Source of the DNA: Candidatus Solincola quzhuomuensis
GTDB taxonomy: Bacteria > Actinomycetota > Geothermincolia > Geothermincolales > RBG-13-55-18
Direction: 5' to 3'
NCBI GenBank assembly: GCA_015711855.1
Contig: JACVJF010000015.1
Coordinates: forward strand, 1-40,024
Length of the DNA: 40,024 bases
The first letter of the stretch is position 1. Each line of letters begins with the position of its first letter. The position numbers were made by a program, and so were the translations under genes. Positions 1 through 8,471 of the stretch are shown one piece after another. The notes below the pieces were generated by a model. That model searched no databases, was not told the origin of the DNA, and saw only the letters and a program-made list of their open reading frames with translations.

Positions 1-301
1 CAAATGGCGCGGTATGCAGGTCTGACTATCGGTTACGATGGCTACGCTCACGATCTACCGCCTTTCGGCATGTCCGCGGATTAAAATCTATATTAGATTA
101 TCAAACCGGGCATCGGCTTTGAAGAAAGCGTTGATGAATTGGAGGAGAAAGACAAGATTTCGTGCCAACCTAAGATACGCCGAAAACATGGTCAATCAGG
201 GGCGGGGGCGTGTCGATTAAATTCATGAAGAAGCGGAGAGGCGGGAAAGGCACGGATCGGAGAGGATGCGGACTGAGCGGGGATTACCGGGAGGGCGAGA
301 G
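1..301. other. Leading stretch with no supported gene
   Basis: I see no convincing coding region here. A 60-codon frame at 38-220 has no Shine-Dalgarno site and a low-complexity, Arg-rich product. An AT-rich patch around 80-105 could hold promoter elements for the gene starting at 302, but no paired -35/-10 stands out. The window may cut an upstream gene whose end I cannot identify. Confidence 0.5.
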
Positions 302-1366
302 ATGAGAAGGTGTCGCAACTGCGGAGTACCCGTATATGTCTCCAGGGGGCTCATCTGGCACGAGAACGGCGTGGTTGTGCAGAGGAGAGACCCCGACCAT
401 CGTATGCTCTTCAACGAGTCGGAGAACCTGGACCACCTTTTCGCCGGGATTGAGGAGATAATCGGCCTCCCCTTGGAGCACATAGTCATAGAGAGCAAGC
501 GCCGAGAGACCAGGGAATACGTGGAAAAGCTCCTTCCCTACCCGGCCAGAAGGGTCGCCCGTTACGTGGGTCTGCGGGCCATGATCGGCTATCTGGGCAC
601 CACGGCGCGGGCATACGGCTTCGGGGAGATAAGGCTCCTGGAAAAGAGGGTACGTTTCCGCGAGGACGATTACGTGACCATGACGGTAAAGAACCCCCAC
701 TGCCTGTCCTTCTACTGCGGGGAGAACCTCGGGGCCTGGGAAGCCATCGACGGGCGGGAAAGCCGGGTGGAGTACGAGGAGGTACCCCCGGGATCCCGTA
801 ATTATCGGGTGACCAACCGCATAGGCCCCCATCCGGTGGAATTGAGCGACCGGCTGGCCCCCCCGCGTTACTCGTACAAGCCGGCCATGCTGGATTTGGA
901 GAGGTGTCCGACCTGCGGGATCCCGCGACGGGTCGCTTCCTGCCGTTGGGACTTGGACTCGGGAATCATCACGGATCCGGAGACCGGAAGGAGGATGGCC
1001 ATCTACGGCCCTTCCGGACTGGAGGCGGTCCTCATGGATCTGGAGACGGAACTCGGGGAGACCATACCGGAAGCGGTAGTCGAGTCCCAGAGGAGATATA
1101 CGCGACGTACGTTCCGCCGTGAGGAGCTGGAAGGGGGTCGGGAAGCGGTCCGCGAGATGCTGGCCGTGAGAGGCCTGGGGTTCCTTTCGGATTGGGAAAA
1201 CGGGGAGAAAAGGTTACGGTTGGTCCTGCAGAACGCCTGCCTCCCCCTGATCATGGTGGGGTTTTTCCGAGGAGCATACGAGATAATGACCGGGCGTGAG
1301 GAGAGCGGCGCCGAATGGGAGTTCCGGCCCGACGGGGACCTCGTGGTGGAGGTAACCGGGCGATAA
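302..1366 (+). CDS. Two-module CxxC protein, V4R-like fold suspected (unknown function)
   Basis: I do not recognise this 354-aa protein as a named family. The sequence shows an internal duplication. Each half opens with a CxxC-G-(V/I)-P motif (Cys4/Cys7 and Cys202/Cys205), followed by a Trp and a short hairpin, a helical stretch, and a beta-rich end. The first half ends in a NPHC.SFYCGENLG segment and then strands. The two CxxC pairs could together hold one zinc ion. The helix-then-hairpin ending loosely resembles V4R (4-vinyl reductase) small-molecule-binding domains; that is inference from pattern only. A paralogue with the same layout lies at 20546-21682. I chose ATG 302 because GGGAGG lies 7 nt upstream and the CxxC follows at once; the frame is open back to 266. 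The product is predicted soluble, with no signal peptide or membrane segment. Confidence 0.85.
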   Translation: MRRCRNCGVPVYVSRGLIWHENGVVVQRRDPDHRMLFNESENLDHLFAGIEEIIGLPLEHIVIESKRRETREYVEKLLPYPARRVARYVGLRAMIGYLGTTARAYGFGEIRLLEKRVRFREDDYVTMTVKNPHCLSFYCGENLGAWEAIDGRESRVEYEEVPPGSRNYRVTNRIGPHPVELSDRLAPPRYSYKPAMLDLERCPTCGIPRRVASCRWDLDSGIITDPETGRRMAIYGPSGLEAVLMDLETELGETIPEAVVESQRRYTRRTFRREELEGGREAVREMLAVRGLGFLSDWENGEKRLRLVLQNACLPLIMVGFFRGAYEIMTGREESGAEWEFRPDGDLVVEVTGR

Positions 1367-1400
1367 GGACCGGAGAGGTGCTTTCCATCACGTAGGGGAA

Positions 1401-1406
1401 TATAAT
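1401..1406 (+). promoter_or_regulatory. -10 box TATAAT, leaderless arrangement
   Basis: A perfect TATAAT ends 6 nt before ATG 1413, so transcription would begin at or next to the start codon. No clear -35 hexamer is visible 16-18 nt upstream, and no Shine-Dalgarno site lies between box and ATG. This suggests a leaderless mRNA for the histidine-rich protein. Confidence 0.5.
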
Positions 1407-1412
1407 CTTACC

Positions 1413-1808
1413 ATGAGCGGACACGAGGACCGATCTCCACTGGTCGTGAAGATCGCCCTGCGTCAGGCATTGGGGCGCCTGCGGGGTGAGGACGCCTCCT
1501 TGGCCCAGATGGAGGCCTTGGCCGGCAACTTGGGCTGGGAAGAAGTGGCAAAAAAGCTGGCCGAGGCGAGAGAGGATCTGGAGAAGGTCCAGCGGGATCT
1601 CCAGGAGGCCGTGGAGGAAGCGGCCAGACGGCAAGAAGCCTCCTCCCACGCTCACTCCCATGCACATCCGCATGCCCATGCCCACGCTCATCCCCACGCT
1701 CATCCCCATGATCACGAACATCCCGGGGCGGTGGAAGGCGAGCACACCCATGAGCACACCCACGTGCATGAACACCTGCACGAACATCCCCACGAGCACG
1801 AGCACTGA
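1413..1808 (+). CDS. Histidine-rich C-terminal tail protein, probable metal binder
   Basis: This is a 131-aa protein. Residues 1-75 form a charged, helical, coiled-coil-like segment rich in Ala, Glu, Leu and Arg. Residues 78 to the end are an almost strictly alternating His-X tail with about 24 histidines in two blocks, separated by a short Pro-Gly-Ala-Val-Glu-Gly-Glu linker. Such tails bind Ni, Zn, Cu or Co in metallochaperones and metal-storage proteins, but none of the usual partner domains (HypB/UreE GTPase or fold, CDF transporter) is present. The start is ATG 1413, just after a TATAAT box. No metal enzyme operon adjoins it: the downstream gene is convergent. The role could be metal buffering or storage. 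The family is not recognised; metal binding is inferred from composition alone. Confidence 0.8.
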   Translation: MSGHEDRSPLVVKIALRQALGRLRGEDASLAQMEALAGNLGWEEVAKKLAEAREDLEKVQRDLQEAVEEAARRQEASSHAHSHAHPHAHAHAHPHAHPHDHEHPGAVEGEHTHEHTHVHEHLHEHPHEHEH

Positions 1809-1850
1809 GGGGTTTCGTAATCCCGCCTCTTCCGGATAGCGTTCCCGTTA

Positions 1851-4244
1851 TCAGCCGGCGGAGGAGCCCCCTCCTCCGAACCCGCCGCCGGAAAAACCGC
1901 CTCCGAATCCCCCTCCGCTGCCGGTGAATTTCGAGGATGACGAGGAAGGAGCGCTGGTCAGGACGGGGATCAGGCTTCGGTTCAAAGACTGGAGGGAAGC
2001 CCCCAGCCCGGCCATGGTAAAGGGAGAGGCGTCGGTAACAAACCAAGAAGGCGGGGAGGAATAGAGTTGCTCGAACCAGCCGAACCAGCGTTCCGCCATG
2101 CCCAGCACTAGGGCATAGGGGAGGCTCTTTTCGAAATACTCCGGGGTCATATGATCGAGCTCCGGTCCTTCCGCTGTACAGAGGTAATCCTTGAACCCCA
2201 AGACCTGTCCGTAAGCCCGTGAACCCTCCCTCGAGCGCCGGGGCATGAACCAGCCCAAGCCACCTACTATTGATCCTGCGGGTATCAGGGCGAGTATGGG
2301 CGCCTGGAGCCAACCGAGGTCGAACCAGGTGGGCAGGATGAAGAACAGGGCTAAAGAGGTGACCACCATGGCGGCGGACAAATAGACGTAGCATCGGCGG
2401 ACTCGAGCGGGGTCCCGGTCGAAGAGACGCCTCTTCAGGGCCTCGTCCCCGATCTCCTTGAGGATAGAGGGAACGTGCTCGTAAAAAACATACTTGAGGT
2501 CCTCCTCGGTCACCCGGTGGCCATTCTCGAAAAGGGCATCCAGTATACGTTTTTCGTAAGCCAGAAGTCCGGATGGATCCTTGGAGGTCTTCTCGAAACC
2601 GTATACTTTCTTCCGAATAAAGTCCCGGCTGTCGTCCTCGAAGATCTTGAGATAACCGCGACAGGCCAGGTCGACTATGGTGACCGTTATGTCCTGCGCA
2701 TGGGCCTTCTGCCGAACCAGGTAGCCAACAAGGGCGGGGGTGAGACCCTGCGGGGGACGGTAGCGGACCAGCCGGTCACGCCGGCTGACGACATCCCTGC
2801 CCTTTCTCCACCAGGTAAAAACCATGAGAAATAAGGTTAAAGCGATCAAGGCGGAGGCAGAGCCCAGGCTGATTTTTCCGGCCGTCCATCCGTATAGCGC
2901 GGGTATGCGGATCAGCCCCTTGGGGAGGGAAACGTCGATGGTAAAAGTGGTATAGGGAGGTATGTCTTTGGCCGTCCACCAGAGGGTCCGGTCGTCGGTT
3001 CCTTCCTGGTATTCCCGGGGGGGCGCGAAGGAGTCGGCGTACGAAGACATCTTCACCAGCTCCATATTCGTCTCCGCGGGCAAGTTAACGGTTACCTTGG
3101 AAGACCTGATGTAAACGCCTCGGTCCTCGGGTACCGCATCCCAATAGAGTCGGTCGTAATCCGCGGCGAAGATTAACGCCCCCGTGATGCGATATTCGAT
3201 GATCCAACCCCTGGTCTCGTCCGCGGCCGTGAATTCCAGATGCACCCTTTTGCTCCCGTTTTTGTTTTCCACTCTCCAGAGCGCACCGTCGTACGGTTGG
3301 CCGTGCAGATCGTAAACCCGGATGTCGCGCACACGGACCCTGCCGTAGGTCCTCCCCTCGGAGAAGGAGGCCTTAGCCGTCGACAAGTCCCGGTTGAGGA
3401 AAGTGAAAGCCCCCTTGAACCTGACCACCTGGGTTTCCCGCACGGTGAGCGAGGAGTCGGTATTAAGGGTAACGTCCACGTCGAAACGCTCGAATTCCCA
3501 GCTTTTCCCATTCTCCTGGGGGGGACCTTCCGCAGGACGGGCAAAACCCGGCCCATTGAGGTCCATGATCTCGGCGGGCCAGGAGGCCTCGATATCCAGG
3601 GAAGCGTCGGCGGGAAGACCCTCCAGCTCCGCCACCGCCCTACGGTCTCCGACCAATCGCTTCTGTATCTGACCACGGTAGTTCCTGGTGTGGATACGGA
3701 AATCGAAGCTCTCCGGCGGGACGGGGGAGGGTAGATCCACGATTACCGAACACTGCCCTATGGGAGAACTCCTTCCCTCGGGTACCGGGTTCCACTTCAA
3801 ATGCACCCGGTCTCCCGAGGGCAAGAGGGCACCGGTTATGGCGAACCGGTAGATGACCGTGAAGGTCTTCGGGGATCCCGCGCTCCGGAACCAGAGCGAG
3901 CAACCCTCTTCGTCCCTTTTCATTTCCCAGGAATCCGGCGGAAGCGTCTCTCCTCCTCCGCTGAGGACCTGAGCGTCGGACACGTATCCCAGAGTGGAAG
4001 GGACATAAATGCCCACCCAACCGGAGGTCTCCGTGAAAAGGTAGGTGACCCGATCGGTAAGGATCAGGGTACCATCCGGTTGAACCAGGAACTCGGCGTG
4101 AAAGGCGTCGTAGCGGAAAACGGGCTGGGATAAGGAGGGCTGCGGAAGGAGGAGGGCGATGCCGAGGAAGAAAAGGATGAAAAAAGACGAAAGTAGAGGC
4201 TTTGCCCCGGCGTCGGCGAGACGGACCCGATGTCGGCCGTTCAT
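1851..4244 (-). CDS. DUF2207 (YciQ-like) membrane protein with duplicated N-terminal domain
   Basis: This 797-aa protein starts with a basic N-terminus and a hydrophobic signal/anchor (about residues 17-38). Two successive extracellular beta domains follow, each opening with an F-(x)-D-(A/V) strand and a 'DGTL..TDRVTY' or 'DSSLTVRETQ' type segment (about 43-225 and 250-440). A membrane segment sits near 455-480, then an 'RYRPP.GLTPALVGYL' region characteristic of DUF2207, then a second hydrophobic pair near 620-665. The C-terminus is a Gly/Ser/Phe repeat (GGGFGGG type), also typical of DUF2207. Family members usually carry one N-terminal domain and are shorter, so the duplication is notable. 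Function is unknown; the topology suggests a large exported part and a cytoplasmic winged-helix-like part. ATG 4244 has GAGGAAAGG just upstream. It is transcribed alone and converges on the His-rich gene. Confidence 0.88.
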   Translation of the reverse strand: MNGRHRVRLADAGAKPLLSSFFILFFLGIALLLPQPSLSQPVFRYDAFHAEFLVQPDGTLILTDRVTYLFTETSGWVGIYVPSTLGYVSDAQVLSGGGETLPPDSWEMKRDEEGCSLWFRSAGSPKTFTVIYRFAITGALLPSGDRVHLKWNPVPEGRSSPIGQCSVIVDLPSPVPPESFDFRIHTRNYRGQIQKRLVGDRRAVAELEGLPADASLDIEASWPAEIMDLNGPGFARPAEGPPQENGKSWEFERFDVDVTLNTDSSLTVRETQVVRFKGAFTFLNRDLSTAKASFSEGRTYGRVRVRDIRVYDLHGQPYDGALWRVENKNGSKRVHLEFTAADETRGWIIEYRITGALIFAADYDRLYWDAVPEDRGVYIRSSKVTVNLPAETNMELVKMSSYADSFAPPREYQEGTDDRTLWWTAKDIPPYTTFTIDVSLPKGLIRIPALYGWTAGKISLGSASALIALTLFLMVFTWWRKGRDVVSRRDRLVRYRPPQGLTPALVGYLVRQKAHAQDITVTIVDLACRGYLKIFEDDSRDFIRKKVYGFEKTSKDPSGLLAYEKRILDALFENGHRVTEEDLKYVFYEHVPSILKEIGDEALKRRLFDRDPARVRRCYVYLSAAMVVTSLALFFILPTWFDLGWLQAPILALIPAGSIVGGLGWFMPRRSREGSRAYGQVLGFKDYLCTAEGPELDHMTPEYFEKSLPYALVLGMAERWFGWFEQLYSSPPSWFVTDASPFTMAGLGASLQSLNRSLIPVLTSAPSSSSSKFTGSGGGFGGGFSGGGFGGGGSSAG

Positions 4245-4411
4245 AAACCTTTCCTCTTTCCCGCTGCAAGCATGATCACTGCGTGAGGCGTTCGTTACCC
4301 TGCCATTAAATCATAAAAGAAGTCCCTTTTCCTCCCCGTCAGACGATCGCCCCGGTGAACCCGATGAATTGTCGCCCGCGAGGTCATGGCTCGAGTAGGA
4401 GGTGCCTGAGG

Positions 4412-4440
4412 TTGCCGGCCTCCCCGCATGAGTTTATAAT
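4412..4440 (+). promoter_or_regulatory. Sigma-70-type promoter for the metallo-hydrolase gene
   Basis: TTGCCG (4412-4417) and TATAAT (4435-4440) are separated by 17 nt, close to consensus. The predicted start near 4447 leaves a leader of about 108 nt before ATG 4555. I recognise no riboswitch in that leader. The rest of the 310-nt gap between the divergent genes (4245-4554) shows no gene. Confidence 0.65.
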
Positions 4441-4554
4441 CCGTTTGCTGTAAAACCACGTTGGATAACGGGTTGTCTTGAGGCGTCGGCGGCTTCTGAA
4501 ACTCGAGGCGGAAAGCAGAGTGCACGGACAGCCTGGCCGTGAAGCGGAAAGGGG

Positions 4555-5412
4555 ATGATGAATTTGCGGGAAGTCAGGATCTGGGTCCTTTCCGACAACA
4601 TCGCCGGAGCCCCGGCCTTCGAGGCCGAACACGGGCTTTCCCTTTTGGTGGAGGTTGACGGCAAGAAGCTGCTTCTGGACACAGGCCAGACCGGAGCGGC
4701 CGTCCGGAACGCCGACCGCCTGGGGCTGGATTGGAGACAAGTGGAGGCGGTGGCCCTTTCGCACGGGCACTACGATCACACCGCCGGACTTCCCTTCGTC
4801 CTGCAGCGGACCGGACCCCGGAAGGTCATCCATCATCCTCACGTCTTCCGTGCCAAGTACTACCAGTTAGGCGAGGTAAAGCGCTATATCGGCATTCCAT
4901 GGAGAAGGGAATTTCTGGAAAGTACCGGAGCGCTTCTCGAGGAGAACGTCGGCCCCGTGCAATTTCTCGACGGAGTATGGATGACGGGTGAGGTGCCACG
5001 GCGCACCGATTACGAGCCGGGAGACCCCAACCTGAAGGCCGACTTGGACGGGGAGGTCGTGGCCGACCCCTTGCTCGACGACCAAGCCATGGTGGTGGAC
5101 ACGGGAAAAGGTCTGGTCGTGGTGCTGGGATGCGCCCACTCCGGGGCCGTCAACACTTGCCTTTACGCCCGGGAGATCACGGGAGTGGAGAGGATACTGG
5201 CGGTCGTGGGCGGATCCCACCTGGCCTTTCTGAGGAGGGAACAGCTGGAGAGGACGATCCAAGCACTACGAGAGATGAACCCGGCCCGGTTGGCCTTTTC
5301 CCACTGCACGGGCCAGGCGGCGGCCCGTGAGCTCTCCGCAGCCTTCGGGGACCGTTTCGTCTACAACCAGACCGGCACCTGCCTGGTCGTGGACGATTCC
5401 ACGGTAGGTTGA
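4555..5412 (+). CDS. Metallo-beta-lactamase-fold hydrolase
   Basis: This 285-aa protein has the metal-binding HxHxDH signature as SHGHYDHTAG (about residues 65-74), preceded by 'LLLDTGQTG'. Later metal ligands fall in 'VLGCAHSGAVNT' and 'FSHCTGQ'. This pattern matches the subgroup annotated as 7,8-dihydropterin-6-yl-methyl-4-(beta-D-ribofuranosyl)aminobenzene-5'-phosphate synthase-like hydrolases, found in methanogens and many anaerobes. The substrate in bacteria is usually unknown. Two ATGs stand in tandem at 4555 and 4558; AAAGGGG lies directly upstream and fits the second one better. A good promoter lies at 4412-4440. The protein is soluble, probably a di-zinc or di-iron enzyme. Its neighbour downstream is an SDR with its own possible promoter, so the two may not share a transcript. 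Confidence 0.88.
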   Translation: MMNLREVRIWVLSDNIAGAPAFEAEHGLSLLVEVDGKKLLLDTGQTGAAVRNADRLGLDWRQVEAVALSHGHYDHTAGLPFVLQRTGPRKVIHHPHVFRAKYYQLGEVKRYIGIPWRREFLESTGALLEENVGPVQFLDGVWMTGEVPRRTDYEPGDPNLKADLDGEVVADPLLDDQAMVVDTGKGLVVVLGCAHSGAVNTCLYAREITGVERILAVVGGSHLAFLRREQLERTIQALREMNPARLAFSHCTGQAAARELSAAFGDRFVYNQTGTCLVVDDSTVG

Positions 5413-5525
5413 CCGGTTGGGGTTTCCCGCCTTCGCCGGGGACGATAGGACCGAAGGGGTATATACTATAACGATTGAGTCCATTTGTCGCCCGCTTCCG
5501 AGATTGGGGGACGAGAAGGAGGTCG

Positions 5526-6302
5526 ATGGGATTGTACCGGGAAAGGTTTTCTCTCCAGGATAAGGTGGCCATCGTTACCGGCGGCAGCCGGGGGATAGGA
5601 AAGGCCATAGCCGAGGGTTTCGCGGAGATGGGCGCCAAGGTAGTCCTGGCCAGCCGCAAAGCGGAGGCCCTCGAGGAGGTGCGCAAAAGTATACAGGAAA
5701 TGGGAGGAGAGGCCCACGTCATACCCACCCATATGGGCGACCTGGCGGGAATTGAGCGACTGGTGGAGGGTACCCTTGAAAAATACGGGACCATAGACAT
5801 CCTGGTCAACAACGCCGCCACCAACCCCGTTTTTTGCAGCACGGCGGAGATCGAGGAACCGGCCTGGGACAAGATCATGGACGTCAACGTCAAAGGGGTG
5901 TTCTTCCTCACCCAGAAGGTGGGCAAGGTCCTGTGCGAGAAGGGCTCGGGATCGGTGATAAACATATCCTCCGAAGCCGCTTTCTGCCCCACTCCTTTCC
6001 TGGGGGTATATTCCATCTCCAAAGCCGCGGTGAACATGCTGACCAAGGTATTCGCCCAGGAATGGGCATCCAAGGGGGTAAGGGTCAACGGGATCGCGCC
6101 AGGACTGGTGAGGACCCACTTCAGTCAGGCCCTGTGGGGAAACGAAGCCATCCTCAAGGCCGCTCTGGCCTCCATTCCCATGGGGAGGATAGCGGAACCG
6201 GAGGAGATCGTGGGCATGGCCATCTACCTGGCCTCGGACGCCTCTAGCTACGTCACCGGCCAGGTGTTCCTCATCGACGGCGGACGGGAGGTCTTCGCCT
6301 GA
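5526..6302 (+). CDS. Short-chain dehydrogenase/reductase (SDR)
   Basis: This is a classical SDR of about 258 aa. The NAD(P)-binding TGGSRGIG motif is near the N-terminus, followed by NNAA, an 'INISSEAA' strand with the catalytic Ser, and the YSISK catalytic Tyr/Lys. The end is 'LASDASSYVTGQVFLIDGG', typical of 3-oxoacyl-ACP reductase or 3-hydroxyacyl-CoA dehydrogenase-like SDRs. It probably oxidises or reduces a hydroxy/keto acyl substrate; the exact substrate cannot be read. The frame is open back to TTG 5475, just after a TATACT/TATAAC box (5462-5471). However, AAGGAGGT at 5516-5523 argues for ATG 5526, or for TTG 5532, which has better spacing. The dienoyl-CoA reductase-like gene follows 42 nt later, so co-transcription is likely. 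Confidence 0.9.
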   Translation: MGLYRERFSLQDKVAIVTGGSRGIGKAIAEGFAEMGAKVVLASRKAEALEEVRKSIQEMGGEAHVIPTHMGDLAGIERLVEGTLEKYGTIDILVNNAATNPVFCSTAEIEEPAWDKIMDVNVKGVFFLTQKVGKVLCEKGSGSVINISSEAAFCPTPFLGVYSISKAAVNMLTKVFAQEWASKGVRVNGIAPGLVRTHFSQALWGNEAILKAALASIPMGRIAEPEEIVGMAIYLASDASSYVTGQVFLIDGGREVFA

Positions 6303-6344
6303 CGATAAATTCCGTCACCTGCAAGGCTTGTCTGAAGGAGGGCC

Positions 6345-8330
6345 ATGGGAGCGGAGGAAGGGCCGGGAAAGTCGATAAAAGGAAGCGGTCCATCCCTATG
6401 GGACCCGGTGGGTATCGGCGGTCTCCGGCTGCGCAACCGGGCGGTGATGCCCGCCATGGGCACCGGGTACGGATCCACCGAGGGACGGGTGACTCCACGG
6501 CTCCTGTCCTACCTTCGCCACAGGGCCGCGGGGGGCGTGGGCCTCGTAGTGAGCGAGGTGATGGCCGTACATCCCGCTGGAAGGGGATTCCAATCCGAAC
6601 TGGGGATATACGACGATTCCTTCCTTCCCGGGCTCGCGGAGCTGGCGGCGACGGTGAAGAAGGAAGGGGCGGCGATCGCGGCGCAACTCCACCACGCCGG
6701 AAGGGAGACCTTTCCCCAGGTCATAGGGGAGCAGCCGGTGGCCCCCTCACCGTTGCCCAGCCGGGCCATGGGACAGACGCCTCGCGCTCTCAGCAAGGAG
6801 GAGATAATCGATCTGGTCGGGTGTTTCGCAAAAGCGGCAAGGAGGGCAAAAGAAGCGGGATTCGATGCCGTGGAGGTGCACGGCGCCCACGGTTATCTGG
6901 TAAACCAATTCATATCCCCTTACTCCAACCGGCGGGACGACATCTACGGTGGAGACCAGGACGGACGCTTTCGCTTCGCTCGGGAGATAGTTCGGGAGAT
7001 AAAAAGGGAAGTGGGGCCCGACTTCCCGGTGATATTCAGGTTTTCCTCCAGCGAGCTGGTGAGAGGGGGATACGACCTGGAATACATCTTGCCCCTGCTG
7101 ACCTTGCTCGAGGAGGACGGCGTGGACGCCTTTCACGTTTCCTGCGGGGTTTACGATTCTCCCGGCAACCCCACCTGCCCTGGATTGCACCACCCGGAGG
7201 GATTCAACGTGGATCGGGCTTCGCGGGTGAGGGAGATCGTGAGCCGCCCGGTTATCGTGGTGGGCAAGCTCCACGACCCCCGACTGGCCGAGAGGGTCAT
7301 CCGAGAGGGCAGGGCTGACCTGGTGGCCTTCGGGAGGCAACATCTCGCCGACCCCCATTTTCTGGCCAAGGCGGCGGAGGGGCGATACGAGGACATCCGA
7401 TTCTGTCTCTCCTGCAACCAGGGATGCATAGAGAGGCTGATGTTCGAATTTCGTCCGGTCACCTGCTCCATCAACCCCCGGTGCGGGGAGGAATGGAAGG
7501 AGAGGGGCGTCAAGCCGCAGAACCGGGGCCCCTTCCTCGTCCTTGGTGGTGGCCCGTCGGGCCTCCAGGCCGCCATGACTTTGGGAGAGGAGGGGGCTGA
7601 GGTGGAGTTGCTGGAAAGGGAGGAAGAACTCGGGGGCCAATTGCGGGCGGCTTCACGGCCTCCTCACAAGGAAACCTATGCCGGCTGGGTGGCGTGGTCC
7701 CGCTCCCGGTTGGAAGTTTTGGGGGTCGAGGTCCGGACGGGTAGCGAGGATTGGAGAAGGGTCCTGGCGGAGAAGGAATGGAAAGGCGTGGTCGTCGCCA
7801 CGGGTTCCCGTCCGGCCATGCCGGATATACCGGGTGCGGAACTCGAGACGAACGGGGAAGCGCGTGAGGTGCTCCTCGGGAAAAAGGACGTCGGGGAAAG
7901 GGTGTTGGTGGTGGGAGCCGGACTGGTGGGCATGGAGACGGCCTGCTACCTGCTGGAAAGAGGTCACCGAGTGACGGTTGTGGAGGAGTCGGAAACGCCC
8001 CCCGTGTCACCCCTGACGTCACATGGATATTACCTCCACCGGCGTTTGCGCGAGGGAGGGCAATTGCGGCTGGGGTGCTCGGTGCGGGAGATAAAGAACG
8101 GAGTGGCCGTGGTCTTCTCCAAGGAAGGAGCGGAGGAGATAGCGGCGGACAGCGTGGTCTGGGCGGTGGGTTCCCTGCCGGACGACGAACCCTTGAGGAC
8201 GGCAAAGGACATGGGCATGACGGCTTATGCGGCGGGAGACGCCGTGGAGCCGCGGCGCCTTCTTGAGGCGGTGCACGAAGGACACGGGACGGCCATGCGC
8301 CTCCTCTTCGAGGAAGAGAATGAGGAGTAA
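6345..8330 (+). CDS. Fe-S/FMN/FAD oxidoreductase, 2,4-dienoyl-CoA reductase/old yellow enzyme type
   Basis: This 661-aa enzyme has the three-part layout of bacterial 2,4-dienoyl-CoA reductase, trimethylamine dehydrogenase and related enzymes. An FMN-binding TIM barrel spans about residues 15-345 ('LRLRNRAVMPAM', 'AAQLHHAGRE', 'VHGAHGYLVNQF'). A 4Fe-4S motif, CLSCNQGC followed 11 residues later by Cys ('PVTCSINPRCG'), sits near 350-375. Then come two nucleotide-binding motifs, 'VLGGGPSGLQAA' and 'VLVVGAGLVGMETACYL', of an FAD/NAD(P)H domain. It would pass electrons from NAD(P)H through FAD and the cluster to FMN for reduction of an unsaturated acyl-CoA or enoate. The downstream genes fit acyl-CoA metabolism, but the substrate is inference. 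The length matches the family. Confidence 0.9.
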   Translation: MGAEEGPGKSIKGSGPSLWDPVGIGGLRLRNRAVMPAMGTGYGSTEGRVTPRLLSYLRHRAAGGVGLVVSEVMAVHPAGRGFQSELGIYDDSFLPGLAELAATVKKEGAAIAAQLHHAGRETFPQVIGEQPVAPSPLPSRAMGQTPRALSKEEIIDLVGCFAKAARRAKEAGFDAVEVHGAHGYLVNQFISPYSNRRDDIYGGDQDGRFRFAREIVREIKREVGPDFPVIFRFSSSELVRGGYDLEYILPLLTLLEEDGVDAFHVSCGVYDSPGNPTCPGLHHPEGFNVDRASRVREIVSRPVIVVGKLHDPRLAERVIREGRADLVAFGRQHLADPHFLAKAAEGRYEDIRFCLSCNQGCIERLMFEFRPVTCSINPRCGEEWKERGVKPQNRGPFLVLGGGPSGLQAAMTLGEEGAEVELLEREEELGGQLRAASRPPHKETYAGWVAWSRSRLEVLGVEVRTGSEDWRRVLAEKEWKGVVVATGSRPAMPDIPGAELETNGEAREVLLGKKDVGERVLVVGAGLVGMETACYLLERGHRVTVVEESETPPVSPLTSHGYYLHRRLREGGQLRLGCSVREIKNGVAVVFSKEGAEEIAADSVVWAVGSLPDDEPLRTAKDMGMTAYAAGDAVEPRRLLEAVHEGHGTAMRLLFEEENEE

Positions 8331-8349
8331 CCGCCTTAGGAGGCAGCGC

Positions 8350-8466
8350 ATGGCGGCGGTACTTGGGGAAGAGCGGAAACGCCCGCGCCGGCGGCTTCGT
8401 GGCCCGATAGGGGTAGAACGCGGATGGCGAAGAACTGGATTCGAGGAAAGGTTACGGGGGAGGTGA
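8350..8466 (+). CDS. Possible small basic protein (38 aa)
   Basis: AGGAGG lies 6 nt before ATG 8350 and opens a 38-codon frame that ends 5 nt before the macrodomain start, fitting tightly between two co-oriented genes. The product is very basic (many Arg, few hydrophobics), and I recognise no domain. It could be a leader frame that couples translation of the macrodomain gene, or chance coding in GC-rich DNA. Evidence is the ribosome site and spacing only. Confidence 0.25.
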   Translation: MAAVLGEERKRPRRRLRGPIGVERGWRRTGFEERLRGR

Positions 8467-8471
8467 TCGGA

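Noticed and set aside
38-220. A 60-codon frame at the left edge
   Set aside because: No ribosome site and an Arg-rich, low-information product.
1408-2394. A 328-codon minus-strand frame over the His-rich and DUF2207 genes
   Set aside because: Arg/Pro-rich product typical of antisense reading of GC-rich genes; it overlaps two better-supported genes.
4295-4525. A 76-codon minus-strand frame between the DUF2207 and metallo-hydrolase genes
   Set aside because: It covers the plus-strand promoter and leader of the hydrolase and has no recognisable product.
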